Shown: positions 1-10,139, counted from the first letter of the stretch. The stretch: 64,000 bases of DNA from G963667855 sp963667855 (GCA_963667855.2 CAXXKI010000005.1:148004-212003), one strand, 5' to 3'. The notes: generated by a model from the letters alone, not told the origin. Made by a program: numbers and translations.

Positions 1-113
1 CAAACCGGTTAACTGGAATACGTGTACCGGGCCGTGTACGTGCGATTAAACACAGTAAATGGACTGTTAGTAACCACCGCTGTTAAGAAATCTGTATAGC
101 TTCGAATATCTTT

Positions 114-159
114 AAACTGATCTACGATTGCCTCATTTGGGACAACCGTAGATCAGTTT
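114..159 (+). terminator. Rho-independent terminator of a gene upstream of the window
   Basis: A perfect 13-bp inverted repeat (arms 114-126 and 147-159) has a 20-nt loop that can pair three more bases inside. It is followed by a T-rich run (TTTTTATTTATT). No gene lies before it in the window, so it most likely ends a plus-strand transcript that enters from the left. Confidence 0.75.
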
Positions 160-541
160 TTATTTATTGGTGGTATATATCTCGCATAAGCAATACGTTT
201 GGGACGGACTCCACCAAAAAACGCTGAGTTAAATGCCGAGGTTTAGTGAATAAGCCAATGAGATTCGTTAGGTTCCGATATTTCTCTATGCTTTTACTTT
301 GTCTTAGTCTTTGGGGGATCGTTATTTTGCGGTAATCGTTGGGATTATAGGGCGGTTTTGAGTGTAAATATGAAGTGCGGCATACTCTGGCGGATCAAGT
401 GTAATGAGCCGATATGAGTTATGTTCTCGTTTCGCCAACGTAATCGATGCGTTGCCGTTTCGTGTATCGTATGTTGAGTTATTGCGGCTTAATCATTTGC
501 AAGAATGAGATCTAATTTTAGCCCCATTGGGAGATTGAGTG
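160..541. other. Intergenic, no gene seen
   Basis: Between the terminator and the first coding region I see no supported ORF on either strand. The minus-strand ORFs that reach into it are antisense to the next gene. It presumably holds the promoter of the secreted protein at 542, but no convincing -35/-10 pair stood out. Confidence 0.5.
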
Positions 542-1570
542 ATGAATCGTGAAGTCAGATGGCTGGTCATGGGATTATTCGTGTTTGCAGCCGGTACGGT
601 GGAAGCGGCCGAACTGAGTATAGGTTGGAACGCCGGCGGAGGTAAGACAATAGAACTGGCCGTCGGTGAAGAGGCGATAATCGATGTGACTTTGGCCATC
701 AACGCCGGCGATACGTTGTCGGGAGTATTCTTTACCAACGAGGCGGTTATCGGAGTTGAGCAAACTAGCCAGTCGACCGCACTTGCCAACTGGGTGACGG
801 GAACAAAAAACGCGCCTTTGGGTATTGATAGCCAGCAGTTCGCGGTGGCGGCCAGCACCCCGTTGTCCGATTCTGTCGATGGTCCAGGTACGATAATCGT
901 GGGAAGTCAAACGGTTAAAGTGACTTCTGGTTCGGTGGGTGATGAGCTCGAAATCGCTATCAATGTTGAAGGATTAGGGATTGGAGACGAAACGGGCAGT
1001 CAATATACGCGTACTGTAACCGGTAGTTCCAACCAGGACGATGTGGGGGTATTTCATATTGGGGTTGGTAGTCCTGGATACAGTTCTCCCACGTTGGATG
1101 ATGAACGTGATCCACTGGTGATCAAGATAGTGGCCGGCAGTAGCGGTACGGATACAAACGGTACGTCAACCGGCGGTACGGACGGTGACGACGACGGTGT
1201 TCCAGATGATCAGGATGCTTTTCCGGATGATCCCGCGGAGACCACTGATACGGACAATGATGGAACGGGAGACAACGCAGACACTGATGACGATGACGAT
1301 GGCGTAAATGACGATAGTGACGCGTTCCCAACCGATCCCGCGGAAACTATAGATACTGATGGTGACGGAATCGGTAACAATGCGGATACTGACGATGATG
1401 GGGACGGGATTGCAGATGACGAAGATACCACTCCCACTGGTGAAGACGGTAACGGGACGACGGCACCGTCCGGACCTTGCGGCGTTGGTGTTGTAAGCTT
1501 TCTGCCGCTTTGCTTGCTGGGACTATTGTTAATGCATTCATCAAGAGAAAGGCATTTGAGACGCGATTAG
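542..1570 (+). CDS. Secreted calcium-repeat protein with hydrophobic C-terminal tail
   Basis: Function unknown; predicted exported protein of 342 residues. The N-terminus is a signal peptide (basic start, hydrophobic core VMGLFVFAAG, AEAA-like cleavage near residue 22). The next ~180 residues are rich in Gly, Thr and Val and look beta-stranded, possibly cohesin-like; that is inference only. Residues about 210-300 are aspartate-rich thrombospondin type 3 repeats (DGDDDGVPDDQD, DTDGDGIGNNAD, DDDGDGIADDED), which bind calcium in known families. The tail has a Cys-Gly stretch, a hydrophobic segment (VVSFLPLCLLGLLLM) and basic residues, resembling a C-terminal anchor or sorting signal. GTG at 539 and ATG at 542 are adjacent in frame; ATG 542 is preferred because GGAG ends nine bases before it. 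A hairpin follows at 1637. Confidence 0.75.
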   Translation: MNREVRWLVMGLFVFAAGTVEAAELSIGWNAGGGKTIELAVGEEAIIDVTLAINAGDTLSGVFFTNEAVIGVEQTSQSTALANWVTGTKNAPLGIDSQQFAVAASTPLSDSVDGPGTIIVGSQTVKVTSGSVGDELEIAINVEGLGIGDETGSQYTRTVTGSSNQDDVGVFHIGVGSPGYSSPTLDDERDPLVIKIVAGSSGTDTNGTSTGGTDGDDDGVPDDQDAFPDDPAETTDTDNDGTGDNADTDDDDDGVNDDSDAFPTDPAETIDTDGDGIGNNADTDDDGDGIADDEDTTPTGEDGNGTTAPSGPCGVGVVSFLPLCLLGLLLMHSSRERHLRRD

Positions 1571-1636
1571 GCTTGTCAGGAACAAGAAATCGTTCAATTG
1601 CGCGCCCGTGACAAAGTGTTTTTGAGGTAGATAACC

Positions 1637-1668
1637 AGCGGAACCGAATCTGACGATTCGGTTCCGCT
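1637..1668 (+). terminator. Hairpin, likely terminator of the secreted protein gene
   Basis: Perfect 14-bp inverted repeat with a TGAC loop (arms 1637-1650 and 1655-1668). It lies 67 bases after the stop at 1570 and 57 before the next start. Only a weak T-rich tail follows, so termination is inferred from stem strength and position. Confidence 0.6.
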
Positions 1669-1725
1669 TCTATTACAGAGCGGGTTGGAGTATAGTTTAG
1701 GTATGTTGCGATAATCGTAGTTTGA

Positions 1726-4074
1726 GTGTCAGAGACGAAGGGGGCTGTTGTGTCCAAGAGAAAACCCGCACCCATCGAAAAAGATTTTGGTGAAAGTGCC
1801 AGCGTCGAGTCGAACGGTGCCTTGTGCGAGAGGAAAACTCAGCGGATTTTCTTGCTGATTGTGCTGGCTGTTTTGCTCGTATGCATCGGGTTGGCCGGAG
1901 TGGCGTTCTGGTTATCGAGAAAATCGCCTGAAGATAGCCTCTCTCTGACGGGTAGTTGTCGTGGAGCGAATGTCCTCCTGATTACGTTAGATACGTTACG
2001 TGTTGACTGTTTGGCTTGCTATGGGCATTCGACGGTCAAGACGCCGGTTTTGGATGCGTTTGCCGGTGGTGGAGTGAAATTTACGCAATGTTCCGCAACT
2101 GCTCCGATAACGCTTCCATCACATCTAAGTATATTAACTTCAACCTATCCGTATGTTCACGGTGCGCGAAACAACGGTAGATTCGTAGCGGATGAGCCGA
2201 ATATCACGTTGGCTGAGCGATTGAAGGAACTGGGCTATACAACGGGTGCAGAAGTAGGAGCGTATGTACTCCATAAGGTATGGGGGATTAACCAGGGGTT
2301 TGACAGTTATCGAAGCGAAAAAGAGGGAGTTGTAAGGAATGAGGAATGGGCCCGGGCCCGAGGTTTGGAGAGCGAACCGGCTGAATCAGTGTGTGATCGG
2401 GCAGTCGAATGGCTGGACCAGCACGGCAAGGAGAAGTTCTTTCTGTGGACACATTTTTTCGATCCTCATTTACCCTGGGTTGCTCCAGAAAGATTCCGTC
2501 GGATGTATGAACATCTTCAATACGGTGATTACCTAGCGGAAATAAGTTATGTTGATGAGCAGTTGGGGCGTTTATTCAAAAAGCTGGAGCAGCTTGGTGT
2601 TTTGGAAAACACCATTATTGTTGTTACGGCGGACCATGGAGAAGCGATAGGAGCTCACGAAGAGCCTACTCATGGGTATTACGTTTATGATGTGACTATG
2701 CATGTGCCATTAATGATGGATTTTCCTGGTAATCAAAGACGGGGTTTGAGAGTGACCGGCCAGGTCAGCACGGTAGACATTGGAACGACCATATTAAGTC
2801 TGCTTGGTGCGGATGCACCTGACAATGTTCAAGGCAGAAGTCTGTTGCCGCTGATTGAAAAGCCGGTTGCTGGTTCCGGGCTTACTGCTTATGGTGAATC
2901 TGTGAACGCTCATGATACCTATGGCTTTGCCAGGCTGCGTTGCATTCGAACTGATGGTTGGAAATATATACATGCTCCGATTCCGGAGTTGTATAATCTG
3001 CGCGAGGATCCGAACGAATTGGTGAACGTAGCAGCGAGATTTCCTGAACAGTTGGCGTTTTTACAGGATCAGATGGAATCCTTGGTTAAGGAAACCATGC
3101 CGGATGCCGGAGGAGGAGAGGCTGTTCAGTTAAGCGCGGAAGCTCGGCAGAAGTTGGGAGCGTTGGGTTACGTAGGCAGATACACATCTGCGACCGACGT
3201 TCCGGAACTGGAGCTTTTGTACGCGTTTGAAGGGCCCGATCCGAAGGAAATGATAAACGTTCATAACAAGTTTATTCGTATGAGGGAGTTGCAGAATAGT
3301 AGAAACTATGCTGAGGCGGAAAAACAATTGAAGGAACTGTTGGCTGATTTTCCAGAAAGCGCCGCATTTCTGGATCAGATGGCGTTGTTGCTTGAAGAAA
3401 CGGAGAAATGGAACGAGGCTGCGAAAGCGTATGAGAATCTCCTGAAAATCGAATCTGGTAACGCGCTGTCTCATTTTCGATATGCGAAAGTGCTTGGGCA
3501 GTTGGAACGTATCAAAGATAGTATTTCCCATTTCCAGAAAGCGGTCGAGTTGATGCCAAAATACATAGATGCTCATATTTATTATGGCTTGGCGTTAATC
3601 CGACAAGGGGATTACGAATCCGGTATCAGATCGTTTAAGAATGCGCTGGAACTCGATCCGACATCTGAGCGGGCATATATGGGGATTTCTGAGGCGTTTT
3701 TCGCAGAACGGCGATTCGAGGAGATGATTTCGGTTTTACGTAAAGGGGTACAGGCGATACCGGCCAGCATTCAAATAAAAAATAATCTTGCCTGGCATTT
3801 GTCAACTTTGCCCGATTCTGAATATCGGGATGGGAAGGCAGCCGTTTCGCTGGCAGAAGATATGTTGGCGCAGGCAGGTGGTAGTTCCCGCCCGGATCTT
3901 ATGGATACTCTAGCGTCTGCTTATGCCGAGGCTGGGGAATTCGAACGGGCGGTAAAGACTGCAACTGAAGCTATATCCCTGGCGGAAAAAATGGGAGTTG
4001 ATGACCTGGCCAGGGAGCTACGCGAAAGGCTCAAGCTTTTTGAATCAGGTTTGCCTTATCACATTAACCGATAA
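1726..4074 (+). CDS. Sulfatase-fold membrane protein with C-terminal TPRs (Thr nucleophile)
   Basis: Alkaline-phosphatase-superfamily hydrolase or transferase anchored in the inner membrane, catalytic domain probably outside. Residues 41-63 are a transmembrane helix. The sulfatase domain (about 80-480) has metal-binding D89 (LLITLDT), nucleophile motif TLPSH at 129-133, HFFDPH near 243 and TADHGE near 301-306. True sulfatases carry C/S-x-P-x-R, whose Cys or Ser becomes formylglycine. Here the nucleophile is Thr, as in phosphodiesterases and phosphotransferases of the superfamily, so sulfatase activity is doubtful. Residues about 520-760 hold tetratricopeptide repeats, probably for partner binding. 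The GTG at 1726 lacks a clear ribosome site; GTG at 1750, preceded by AAGGGGG, would remove eight residues and may be the real start. Convergent with a paralogue 34 bases away. Confidence 0.85.
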   Translation: MSETKGAVVSKRKPAPIEKDFGESASVESNGALCERKTQRIFLLIVLAVLLVCIGLAGVAFWLSRKSPEDSLSLTGSCRGANVLLITLDTLRVDCLACYGHSTVKTPVLDAFAGGGVKFTQCSATAPITLPSHLSILTSTYPYVHGARNNGRFVADEPNITLAERLKELGYTTGAEVGAYVLHKVWGINQGFDSYRSEKEGVVRNEEWARARGLESEPAESVCDRAVEWLDQHGKEKFFLWTHFFDPHLPWVAPERFRRMYEHLQYGDYLAEISYVDEQLGRLFKKLEQLGVLENTIIVVTADHGEAIGAHEEPTHGYYVYDVTMHVPLMMDFPGNQRRGLRVTGQVSTVDIGTTILSLLGADAPDNVQGRSLLPLIEKPVAGSGLTAYGESVNAHDTYGFARLRCIRTDGWKYIHAPIPELYNLREDPNELVNVAARFPEQLAFLQDQMESLVKETMPDAGGGEAVQLSAEARQKLGALGYVGRYTSATDVPELELLYAFEGPDPKEMINVHNKFIRMRELQNSRNYAEAEKQLKELLADFPESAAFLDQMALLLEETEKWNEAAKAYENLLKIESGNALSHFRYAKVLGQLERIKDSISHFQKAVELMPKYIDAHIYYGLALIRQGDYESGIRSFKNALELDPTSERAYMGISEAFFAERRFEEMISVLRKGVQAIPASIQIKNNLAWHLSTLPDSEYRDGKAAVSLAEDMLAQAGGSSRPDLMDTLASAYAEAGEFERAVKTATEAISLAEKMGVDDLARELRERLKLFESGLPYHINR

Positions 4075-4108
4075 TCATTTTATATGAGGTTTTTATCGTG
4101 ACGGTTGA

Positions 4109-5995
4109 TCAAGGTTGTTGTGATTCAAGCATTTTGCGGGCGTGGGCTATGCGTTTTAATATTTCCGGTTCGATACGTTCGGGATCTATTTTGATAGCTT
4201 TTTTATAGTATTCAATTGCGGTTTCAAACTGTTTTTGTTGAGCATAAACATCTCCGCGAAGCATGGGGATTACACCGCCAAAATCCGAATCCAGGATTTC
4301 TGCTGCTTCCAGTTTTTTCAAGCATTCACTGTAGTTTTCAGCGGAATACAGTCTTCTGGCAAGATGGTACAAGCCGACTGCTGATGGGTATTTATTCGTG
4401 TATTCGGTCAGTAGTTCGATGCTTTTTTGCGTTTGATTCATTGCATCGTAGATTCTCACTTGATTGATTATCGGTGCATACCAGCCTTCACTTTGTTCGT
4501 ATATTTCCTGGGCGAGAGCAAGGGCTTCGGGGTATTTTTTCTTCTGGATTAACTGTTCGACTCTTACCATTTCGTTTATGACATAAATCTGATCTTTAGG
4601 GTCAGGCAACGGGCCGGTGGTCTTGCTTATTGTTCCACCGGTATATCCCAGCGCCCGCAGTCTAGCGATTTCCTCCTGGCTGATATTTCGTTGGCTATCC
4701 TCATCCGGTTGGGAATTCCAGGAAGCCATGAGCTGAGTAAGCTGCTCCTCCAGGGTTACGGCGGATTTCAGGCCGTTTTTATAGAGGTTATTAGTTTCGC
4801 TAGGATCAGATTGGAGGTCGTAGTACTCCGGGGTGGGGGCGAGGATGAATTTATCCGTGTGCCTCCTGAGGCTGTATAGAGGGCTGCATGCGTGGGATTT
4901 TGGGAATAATGATTCCACGTATATCGCTCTTTCTTTTGGGTTTTCATTAACCAGTAAACTCTGTCCCTCTAATTCCTGAGTAGTTTTTATGCCAAGCAAG
5001 TCGAAAATTGTTGGAGCGATATCCACCGTGCCAACAACTCTGTCGTCAACACGCGCGGGATACTTGAAGAGAGCCGGGCAGGAAAAGATAATTCCCGCTT
5101 GTGTTGTTGCGTTATATACGAATATTCCATGAAGAGATTCTTCATGCTCACCCAGTGATTCGCCGTGGTCGGTGGTGAAAACTATGAGTGTTTTCTCTAG
5201 AATTTGCTGTTTTTTCAGGGTGTCGATGATCTTTTTTAAGTGCATGTCCACGAAACCAATTTCTGCATCATAGGGGTCCTGCGAGATGCCTCCGATATTC
5301 GCTAACGGAGGGTCGTATGGAGCATGTGGGTCAAAGAAGTGCGTCCAGAGAAAGAAGGGTTTCTTCGGTTTACGGGATCGGATCCATCTGATCGCGGCCG
5401 TGGCTACATCATTTGCCCGCCGTTCATTGAGGATGGAATCGATGCCTATTCTTCCATCGTTACTTACTTCAAAATCGTATACGTCGAAACCCTGGTTTAA
5501 GCCAAATCGCTTATCCAGAACGAATGCCGAGACAAAGGCAGCAGTATTATATCCCTTTTGTTTAAGTACCTCGGCAATTGTTGTATGACGCTCCGCCAGT
5601 CTATAAGTTCCGTTATCGCGCACACCGGTTGTTGGTGGATAACAACCTGTCATTATAGTTGCGTGCGATGGAAGAGTGACTGGAACACTAGTTATTGCAT
5701 CATCGAAACGAACCCCGTTGTATGCCAAGCTGTCAATTGTTGGGGTTTTTGCTTTTTCATAACCGTAACATCCGAGTCGATCCGGCCTGGTGGTATCCAT
5801 TGTAATTAATAGAACATTGAATCCTGCGGCGGCTCCGGATTCTACTATTTCACCAAGGACAACACGTTTAGCTGGATCATTGTCCCGTGAGGATATGAAA
5901 AAGTATGCCGGGATGCCCACGATCAATAATGGAAATATTACCCGCAGAATGAACTTGGGTTTTTTAGTTGGTTTTGAACTGGTTGAATCTGTCAT
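4109..5995 (-). CDS. Second sulfatase-fold membrane protein with TPRs
   Basis: Paralogue of the facing gene, 628 residues. Transmembrane helix at about 15-34, then a sulfatase-like domain with D67 (LLITMDTTRPD), VTLPSH at 106-111, HFFDPH, and TTDHGESLGEHEE. As in the neighbour, Thr replaces the Cys/Ser that would become formylglycine and His replaces the motif Arg, so it is more likely a phosphodiester- or phosphoglycerol-type enzyme than a sulfatase. The C-terminal ~160 residues contain TPR motifs (ending AIEYYKKAIKIDPE). The TPR part is shorter than in the neighbour. The start ATG at 5995 follows a weak GGAA. The shared architecture and tail-to-tail arrangement suggest an old duplication. 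Confidence 0.85.
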   Translation of the reverse strand: MTDSTSSKPTKKPKFILRVIFPLLIVGIPAYFFISSRDNDPAKRVVLGEIVESGAAAGFNVLLITMDTTRPDRLGCYGYEKAKTPTIDSLAYNGVRFDDAITSVPVTLPSHATIMTGCYPPTTGVRDNGTYRLAERHTTIAEVLKQKGYNTAAFVSAFVLDKRFGLNQGFDVYDFEVSNDGRIGIDSILNERRANDVATAAIRWIRSRKPKKPFFLWTHFFDPHAPYDPPLANIGGISQDPYDAEIGFVDMHLKKIIDTLKKQQILEKTLIVFTTDHGESLGEHEESLHGIFVYNATTQAGIIFSCPALFKYPARVDDRVVGTVDIAPTIFDLLGIKTTQELEGQSLLVNENPKERAIYVESLFPKSHACSPLYSLRRHTDKFILAPTPEYYDLQSDPSETNNLYKNGLKSAVTLEEQLTQLMASWNSQPDEDSQRNISQEEIARLRALGYTGGTISKTTGPLPDPKDQIYVINEMVRVEQLIQKKKYPEALALAQEIYEQSEGWYAPIINQVRIYDAMNQTQKSIELLTEYTNKYPSAVGLYHLARRLYSAENYSECLKKLEAAEILDSDFGGVIPMLRGDVYAQQKQFETAIEYYKKAIKIDPERIEPEILKRIAHARKMLESQQP

Positions 5996-6217
5996 GTTAA
6001 TGGTTCCGGCTTGTGGGATTTATAGAAAAACGAGAATCCAGAGTTTGGGATTCGTTTCTGCAGTACTATTCATTATCCATATACCGTTACTATTTGTCTA
6101 CCAATCAATAGTATGGTCGCATTCTATCTATGCAAAAACGCGGATTCTTGGCGAAGAAACCTTGAAATGCGGTGTTGTCTTTGGTCTTGTTACCTTATTT
6201 CAGTTGTCCCATAATAG

Positions 6218-7711
6218 TTATTTTACCATTGTTTGTAATACTGCCAGCAGGTATTTCCAGGATTTTTGGACCGATTCCACCCATACTCTTTCGTCGGGGC
6301 TGTGAGCGCCTTCGATTCTGGGCCCGAAAGAGGCCATGTCTACTCCTCCTACTCGCTGGCCTATGATGCCGCACTCCAGGCCTGCGTGTATGGCGGCGAC
6401 GTTGGGATCGGCGTTGAACAGTTCCCGGTAGACCTTTTTGCAGGTGTTGAGTACGGGCGATTCCGGGTCGGGCTCCCAGCCGGGGTAGCGGTTACCGGTA
6501 GTGATGTTTGCTCCGGCGAGTTCGCCTATGGCGGCCAACTGGTCCAGTGTTTCGTCGATTCTCGATTCGCTGGAGCTTCGAGACAGGTTTGCCGCCTTCA
6601 CCAGCAGGTTGTTTCCATCCAGCTCGGATTTGATTATCCCCAGATTATTGGACGTTTGTACCAAACCGTCGACTTTGGGATGCATGCCCATAACGCCGTG
6701 AGGAATGGCAGCCAGGGTGGTTAGCAGTCGCTGGGTATCCTCTTGGGAAATCGCGTGGCCATCCTTATCGTTAATTAATTCAACGGTTACCGTCGCGTTT
6801 GGTTCTACCGATTCGTCAATTGCCTGCTGTTGAACGGTTTGAGCGGCCGATTCGAGGGCGTTTTTCAAGCCGGCAGGTCCGGAGACGGTAGCGACGGCCT
6901 CTCGGGATATGGCGTTTCGCTTACTGCCGCCGTTTATACTGTTTATGCGCAGATCGCCGAACTTACTGCGGATTAAGGTGCGAACGAGCAGCTTGTTGGC
7001 ACACCCTCTGCTTTCGTGGATGTCGCCGCCGGAGTGGCCTCCGCGTAAACCTGATACGGTAACCCGGCAGGTTTCCCATTCGGCGGGGACCTTGGATAAT
7101 GGAAAACGCCAATCGAAATTGGTGTCACATCCACCGGCGCAGCCCATGTACAGAGCGTCGTCCTCCTCGGAATCGAGATTGAGCAGTCGCCTGCCCTTGA
7201 ATGACTGGGGTGTCAGAGAATTGGCACCGGTCATTCCTTCCTCCTCGTCGGCGGTGAAGAGCAGTTCCAGTGGCCCGTGAACAATATCGGGTGAGGCGGC
7301 GACGGCTAACGCCATGGCGATACCAATACCGTTGTCTGCGCCGAGCGTGGTCTGGTTTGCCCGAATGATGGTTTTACCATCATGGTCCTTGTCCAGGATG
7401 AGCTGAATGGGATCGTTGTCGAAATCGTGCGTGGTTCCGGCGTTTTTTTCCGGCACCATATCCAGATGCCCCTGGAGAACGGTTATGGGGGCGTTTTCGC
7501 AACCGGCGGAGGCCGGCACGGTGATTACGATATTACCTGCATCATCCTGAACCGCCTGGAGATTCAACTCCTTGACGACTTCGTGAATGTGCGTGCGGAT
7601 CTTGTCTTCCCGCTTGGAGGGCCGGGGTACGGCGGATATTCCGGCGAAGTACTTCCAGACGGATTGCGGTTCCAGTTTTTCGATCTCAGCGATGTTTTTT
7701 TGTGTGTCCAC
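6218..7711 (-). CDS. pepD: Aminoacyl-histidine dipeptidase (M20 family)
   Basis: Cytosolic metallopeptidase that cleaves Xaa-His and related dipeptides; 497 residues against 485 in E. coli PepD. The metal and catalytic motifs are visible: GHLDMV (H82, D84), TLGADNG (D126) and DEEEG (155-159), then a His near the C-terminus (GAHSPDE). The full-length similarity to PepD, including the lid-domain stretch GGHSGGDIH, supports the specific name over generic M20. The start is a GTG at 7711, seven bases after GAGG. It stands alone between the sulfatase-like gene and a divergent oligopeptidase gene, and both neighbours are peptide- or ester-cleaving enzymes without an obvious operon link. Confidence 0.9.
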   Translation of the reverse strand: MDTQKNIAEIEKLEPQSVWKYFAGISAVPRPSKREDKIRTHIHEVVKELNLQAVQDDAGNIVITVPASAGCENAPITVLQGHLDMVPEKNAGTTHDFDNDPIQLILDKDHDGKTIIRANQTTLGADNGIGIAMALAVAASPDIVHGPLELLFTADEEEGMTGANSLTPQSFKGRRLLNLDSEEDDALYMGCAGGCDTNFDWRFPLSKVPAEWETCRVTVSGLRGGHSGGDIHESRGCANKLLVRTLIRSKFGDLRINSINGGSKRNAISREAVATVSGPAGLKNALESAAQTVQQQAIDESVEPNATVTVELINDKDGHAISQEDTQRLLTTLAAIPHGVMGMHPKVDGLVQTSNNLGIIKSELDGNNLLVKAANLSRSSSESRIDETLDQLAAIGELAGANITTGNRYPGWEPDPESPVLNTCKKVYRELFNADPNVAAIHAGLECGIIGQRVGGVDMASFGPRIEGAHSPDERVWVESVQKSWKYLLAVLQTMVK

Positions 7712-8000
7712 GGGAAAACCTCATTTGTTGTTATGATCCGCCCCTGATCGAGCCATTGCCGGAAATTCGTCTTGATCAAGCAGGGGGCTTATCGGTTATA
7801 CCTTTTCTTGCGCAATGACAAACCGTTTAGTTTGAAAGTCTGTCCGCTAAGATATTGTAGTGAATAAGGGTTTGTTTGCTACGATCAAGCTTACGGTTGA
7901 TTGGCGGCAGGCAGTATGGTTGCGACGATGAACCCGTTAACCTCTATATTTCCGCAACTGAGGTTTGTTCCGGAAAATATTGAAGAAAGGTGGTCTGAGC

Positions 8001-9848
8001 ATGGTTTCTAATGCATTGCAGGCTGAACTCGATGATTTGGCTGATGAGTATCTGGAATTGCATCAGCGGAAGGAAAATCTCTTCTGGGCCACGAAAATGG
8101 GTTTATCTGACGATCACGATGGATTTCAAAGGGCGGAGATTGCCTGGCGGCAGTTTCTGGGCGACGTCAATCGGCTGAGTCACTTGCGAGAGCTTCGTGA
8201 GAGATCAGACGCCGACCAGCGGCAGATCGCGATTATCGACGGCTGGATAGAGATGCTGAAGCGTAACGCGATTGAAGACCCTGGCCAGCAGGTGATGCTG
8301 AAAGAACTGATCGGATTGGAGGGCGATTTAGAGAAGCGTCGTCGGGAAATGGAGTTGGGTTACGTTGACCCTGTGACAGGTGAACCGGTTAGAGCTACTT
8401 CAGTTGTTCTAGGGAACATGGTTCGATCTGATCCGGGTGAACTGCGCCGTAAGGCGGCCTGGGATGGTTTGAACTCCATTAGAGATTTTGTTCTTGCAAA
8501 CGGTTTGTGCGAAACGGTGATCGCCCGCAATCGATACGCGCGAAAACTTGGATATGTCGACTACTACGATTACAAGGTCCAATGGGCGGAAGGTTTCGAT
8601 AAAAAGACTTTGTTCAGTATGCTTGACGATCTGGAGGCACGCACTGCTGACAAGGCGAGAGTTGAGCTGCAGAAGCTGGCCGTTAACAACGAGATCGATG
8701 GTAGCAAGCCGTGGAACTATAACTTTCTGACTTCCGGTTCGCTGGCTGCCGAGAGGGATCCGTATTTTCGTTTTGAAGACAGCCTGGAGAGGTGGGGCCG
8801 GAGTTTCGCCGCTTTAGGTATCAGGTACCGCCAGGCGAAGTTGACGCTGGATCTTATCGATCGGCAGGGAAAATACGAAAACGGTTTTATGCACGGGCCG
8901 ACGCCGGCGTTTAATCGTCGCGGTAAGTGGTTGCCGGCGGAGATTAACTTCACCTCCAACGCAGTTCCGGATCATCCCGGCAGTGGTATGACGGCGATGC
9001 GGACGCTGTTTCACGAAGGCGGACACGCTGCTCATTTCGCCAACATTGTCACTGATGCTCCCTGCTTCAGTCAGGAGTTTCCGCCGACTTCGGTGGCTTT
9101 CGCGGAAACCCAATCGATGTTTCTGGATAGTCTGATGCGCGATGCCGCGTGGCAGAGGCGATATGCCAGGAATAAAGCAGGTGAACCTATACCTTTTGAA
9201 CTGATCGAGCGATCGATATCTCTCAGCCAGCCGGCGGTGGCTTTTGAGATACGGAGAATGCTTTCGGTATGTTATTTTGAAAAGGCTCTATACGAACTGC
9301 CGGAAGCGGAGGTGACAGCGGAAAGGGTATTGGAGATCTGTCGTGATGTGGAAAGGAAGTTGTTGTTTTTCGAGGACGGTTCTCCCCGTCCTACAATGTC
9401 TGTTCCTCACATTCTTTCGGGCGAATCGTCATGTTATTACCACAGTTATGTCCTGGCACAAATGGCCGTTGAACAGACCAGGGAGTATTTCTTTAAGAAA
9501 TACGGGCATATTGTGGACAACCCGGCAATCGGACCGGAACTGGCGGAGCTTTATTGGCAGCCCGGCAATGCTGTGCTTTTTCTGGATTACATAAAGCGGT
9601 TAACTGGAAAACCGTTAAGCGCGGACGCCCTGGTATACCGGGCGAATCTTTCGGTGGAGGAGTCTATTAAGCTGGAGCACGATAGCGTTAAAGCGATGGC
9701 GGGCGTGGACGACTTTACAGGGGAGGTGTCATTGGATATGCACCTGTCCATTATTCATGGCTCTGGAACGGTGGTGGAATCAGGTACGAGTTTCAATGAC
9801 GCGTGGCGAAGGTTCCGCGATTGGGTTAATGAACGTTGGCCTGCGTAA
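8001..9848 (+). CDS. M3-family zinc oligopeptidase
   Basis: Zinc peptidase of the thimet oligopeptidase/oligoendopeptidase F group that cuts short peptides, probably in the cytosol (no signal peptide). The zinc motif HEGGH is at residues 338-342, with a conserved downstream Glu in AFAETQSMF as third ligand. An upstream ORF extension to a TTG at 7965 exists, but ATG 8001 is preferred because AAAGGTGG sits about eight bases before it. At 615 residues it has the usual family size. It contains the helical N-terminal region expected for the channel-forming fold. No partner genes are adjacent. A plus-strand hairpin with a T-run lies about 190-260 bases downstream. Confidence 0.85.
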   Translation: MVSNALQAELDDLADEYLELHQRKENLFWATKMGLSDDHDGFQRAEIAWRQFLGDVNRLSHLRELRERSDADQRQIAIIDGWIEMLKRNAIEDPGQQVMLKELIGLEGDLEKRRREMELGYVDPVTGEPVRATSVVLGNMVRSDPGELRRKAAWDGLNSIRDFVLANGLCETVIARNRYARKLGYVDYYDYKVQWAEGFDKKTLFSMLDDLEARTADKARVELQKLAVNNEIDGSKPWNYNFLTSGSLAAERDPYFRFEDSLERWGRSFAALGIRYRQAKLTLDLIDRQGKYENGFMHGPTPAFNRRGKWLPAEINFTSNAVPDHPGSGMTAMRTLFHEGGHAAHFANIVTDAPCFSQEFPPTSVAFAETQSMFLDSLMRDAAWQRRYARNKAGEPIPFELIERSISLSQPAVAFEIRRMLSVCYFEKALYELPEAEVTAERVLEICRDVERKLLFFEDGSPRPTMSVPHILSGESSCYYHSYVLAQMAVEQTREYFFKKYGHIVDNPAIGPELAELYWQPGNAVLFLDYIKRLTGKPLSADALVYRANLSVEESIKLEHDSVKAMAGVDDFTGEVSLDMHLSIIHGSGTVVESGTSFNDAWRRFRDWVNERWPA

Positions 9849-10039
9849 TCGTGAATTCTGATGTTTTGTGTCTGATATGTTTCGCGGTTCATTGTTTGGT
9901 GACGGTGGAATCGGCATGGGGAAAATTAGCTATTACTGATCGGGCGGGTAGGTAAGTTATTGGTCGTAGATTACAGGCTGGAACCGGAATGAGGTCTTTT
10001 CCTGATGGAATACTAATAGTTGTAGTCGATAATGTTTTT

Positions 10040-10108
10040 AGCCAACAGCACTTATTGCGCGATTCATCTCTTCCGGCCCGAAACTAATCGCGAGCTGCTG
10101 GCTTTTTT
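10040..10108 (+). terminator. Imperfect hairpin plus T-run after the M3 peptidase
   Basis: AGCCA...GCA...CGCGATT pairs with AATCGCG...TGCTGGCT across a 20-odd base loop and is followed at once by TTTTTTATTTTT. It fits a plus-strand terminator for the peptidase gene that stops at 9848. Apart from this and the hairpin at 10140 I see no gene in 9849-10199. Confidence 0.5.
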
Positions 10109-10139
10109 ATTTTTACGTATGGAACCCGTATTAAAATCA

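Noticed and set aside
5790..6305. 171-codon plus-strand ORF over the start of the second sulfatase-like gene
   Set aside because: It is antisense to the signal/anchor region and the pepD tail, and has no ribosome site or domain.
7965..8000. N-terminal extension of the M3 peptidase to a TTG
   Set aside because: The ribosome site AAAGGTGG is inside the extension and is spaced for ATG 8001.
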